From contig OZ242023.1 in assembly GCA_965204915.1 (NCBI GenBank), forward strand, positions 2,046,001 to 2,110,000: a stretch of 64,000 nt of DNA, in the 5' to 3' direction. A program made the translations under genes and the position numbers. The notes below the pieces were generated by a model that made no database searches, was not told where the DNA came from, and saw only the letters and a list, made by a program, of their open reading frames with translations. Origin of the DNA: HK1 sp965204915. GTDB taxonomy: Bacteria; Pseudomonadota; Gammaproteobacteria; HK1. How positions within the stretch are numbered: position 1 is the stretch's first letter; every line of letters starts with the position of its first letter. This document shows positions 62,764 to 64,000 of the stretch, in pieces.

Positions 62764-63929
62764 CCCGAGCCGGGCTGCGGGGCCTGAACGAGGGAGCAGG
62801 CCATGCCGGCGTAGGCCTTGGCGGCGACCTCGGCGCCGGTGACCATGAGCTTGACGTGGTTGATGCCCTTGTAGACGATGAACATCCCCCGGCGGCCGTA
62901 CATCCTATCGAGTGCACACCACTGAAGCAGCCCCCGCGCCTTCGCCGGCAGGCACCAGCCACGCGACTCCAGCCGCTCCACCACCGGACGCCAGTCGCTC
63001 CGCCCCGTGGTGAGCCAGGTATCCATTTCGTCGCTCCACGAGCCCGCGTGGTACAGCTCCAGGCCGATCCGGGGCAACAGCCCCGCGGCGGCCACGTCCA
63101 CCGACAGCCGGAACCGGGGCAACACCTCCTCCAGATCGGTCAGGACCTCCATTACCGGACCGACCGACCCGCGCCGGCCCCACCGCTCCAGCACCCCGGC
63201 AACCCCGTCGTGCCCGATCTCCTGGATCACCAGCCGCACCGCCCGCGGCGCCCGGCCCGGCAGCGCTCCGACCTGGCGGACCTTGCCGCCCGGCGGCAAC
63301 GCCGCCAGCGCCCGCGCCACCGAGCGCCGCAGCTCCCCGTCGTCGGGCCAGCCGACCGCGTCCGCCAGCGCCGCGAGCGGCGAGTGCCGGCGGTCATGCG
63401 ACAGGTACTCCGCCGAGACCCGAATCCTCAGGAACACGCCCGGCTCCGGCAGCGGGCCGGCCGCCGTCTCGGCCAGATCGTATTCGAGCATGGTCCCGGC
63501 GATGCAACGGCGCAATGGGGAGTCGGCTTGTTCGAGCGAGACGAGATGGCGGGCCAGGGCCGCTGCCTCCGAGCCCGGATGCGCGGCCTCGCCGCGGCGG
63601 ATGAAGTGCCGTCCGAGCGGGGTCCCCGGGCTGACGGCCAAGGACAGGTCCGCCGCGGGCGTGTCCTCGCCGAGCCGGAACTCGTAGCCGAGGTGCGTTG
63701 CCGGCGGGCCGGCGTCGGGCAGCTCCGCGGCACAGGCCAGCACCCGGTCCCATCCGGGACCGTCGAGCAAGGCGGGCGGCACCAGCCGGCGGAACTCCGC
63801 GAGCTCCGCCCCCGCCGCGTGCAGGGCAGGGGCGGTGCGGCGGACCGGGGACTCGGCGGGCGAGGTCTCGGGCAGCGGGCTCGACGCCACGTCCAGGATC
63901 TCCATCCGCATTTCACTCGCTGTTTCCAT
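62757..63929 (-). CDS. Unrecognised enzyme A of the RiPP module, paralogue of enzyme B
   Basis: A 390-residue protein, with about 24 more residues than enzyme B, mostly at the N-terminus. Shared landmarks are YEFRLGEDTPAADLSLAV, RLSVDVAAAGLLPRIGLELY, GWCLPAKARGLLQW and GINHVKLMVTGAEVAAKAY. A good ribosome site (GAGGAG) precedes the ATG. The stop overlaps precursor 4. Its own precursor lies 39 bases upstream, cut by the window edge, so the order precursor-enzyme-precursor-enzyme is a duplicated unit. Confidence 0.7.
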   Translation of the reverse strand: METASEMRMEILDVASSPLPETSPAESPVRRTAPALHAAGAELAEFRRLVPPALLDGPGWDRVLACAAELPDAGPPATHLGYEFRLGEDTPAADLSLAVSPGTPLGRHFIRRGEAAHPGSEAAALARHLVSLEQADSPLRRCIAGTMLEYDLAETAAGPLPEPGVFLRIRVSAEYLSHDRRHSPLAALADAVGWPDDGELRRSVARALAALPPGGKVRQVGALPGRAPRAVRLVIQEIGHDGVAGVLERWGRRGSVGPVMEVLTDLEEVLPRFRLSVDVAAAGLLPRIGLELYHAGSWSDEMDTWLTTGRSDWRPVVERLESRGWCLPAKARGLLQWCALDRMYGRRGMFIVYKGINHVKLMVTGAEVAAKAYAGMACSLVQAPQPGSGC

Positions 63930-63968
63930 CGGCTCGCTCCTCTTCGGACGATGGTGCGCTCCTATGGG

Positions 63969-64000
63969 TCAACGAAAAAGAGTCCTGCAGAGGGCGTCCC
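63969..64000 (-). CDS. 3' end of NHLP-type RiPP precursor 5, cut by the window edge
   Basis: The visible codons give DALCRTLFR and a stop, identical at DNA level to the end of precursor 4. The leader lies beyond the window. It belongs with enzyme A just downstream. Confidence 0.75.
   Translation of the reverse strand, partial: DALCRTLFR

Noticed and set aside
61334..63929. Enzymes A and B as peptide prenyltransferases
   Set aside because: Only a faint resemblance of the end (KAYAGM) and no shared motif I could defend; left as unrecognised.

Overview
This is a GC-rich window, roughly two-thirds G+C across most of its length. It probably comes from an uncultured gammaproteobacterium. The basis is a DarP/YjgA-type protein (a family of beta- and gammaproteobacteria), a PepN-type aminopeptidase N, an AcrB-type RND pump and a PotABC-type transporter. 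I could not search a database, so this placement is inference. A trait runs through the window: several conserved proteins carry in-frame, GC-rich, low-complexity or tandemly repeated inserts (helicase, PepN, a 2-oxoglutarate oxygenase, a BrxC-like ATPase, a ribbon-helix-helix protein).

Layout. (1) 0.07-3.9 kb: an ammonium transporter and an FMN/FAD demethylase-like oxidoreductase. (2) 4.4-26.8 kb: a defence region, all on the minus strand. In transcription order it holds a BrxC/PglY-like ATPase, a 46-codon relay ORF, PglZ, an OLD-type ATPase-TOPRIM protein, then about 7 kb of unrelated decaying genes, then a ribbon-helix-helix/PIN pair, a zinc-ribbon DNA adenine methylase (DUF1156/COG1743 type), a 140-residue unknown, an SNF2 helicase, and a separate ATPase plus small TOPRIM-like pair. 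Nearly all adjacent genes overlap, so this looks like a BREX-like (Pgl) locus split by an insertion. The intervening 14.2-21 kb holds a GspE fragment, a coiled-coil membrane gene with an in-frame stop, an HNH/excalibur nuclease gene interrupted by an 875-bp cassette carrying a retropepsin-like protease, a Clp-fold (SDH-type) protease and an M48 lipoprotein. (3) 27.2-40.4 kb: a second demethylase-like flavoprotein, a luciferase-like flavin oxidoreductase, potABC without potD, PepN, a type II restriction-modification cassette, an amidohydrolase and DarP. (4) 40.7-64 kb: an RND pump, an alpha/alpha-toroid protein and a ribosomally synthesised peptide (RiPP) locus of the NHLP (nitrile-hydratase-leader, proteusin-like) type, with further defence or toxin genes inside it.

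The RiPP locus is the most interesting part. A three-gene export set (membrane-fusion protein, C39-peptidase ABC transporter, second ABC transporter) lies beside three tandem precursor genes. Their leaders are nearly identical and end in Gly-Gly. Their short cores differ but all end in the pattern W-[N/D]-x-x-[D/E]-W. Two unrelated-fold 2-oxoglutarate/Fe(II) oxygenases (prolyl-hydroxylase-like and JmjC/cupin-4-like) sit in the locus and are candidate modifiers. At the right edge is a second branch: a duplicated module of precursor plus an enzyme of a family I do not recognise, with a different core ending in LCRTLFR. The last precursor is cut by the window edge. I infer that leader-guided modification is followed by C39 cleavage at the double glycine and export. 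No product structure can be read from the sequence.

I saw no rRNA, tRNA or CRISPR array.
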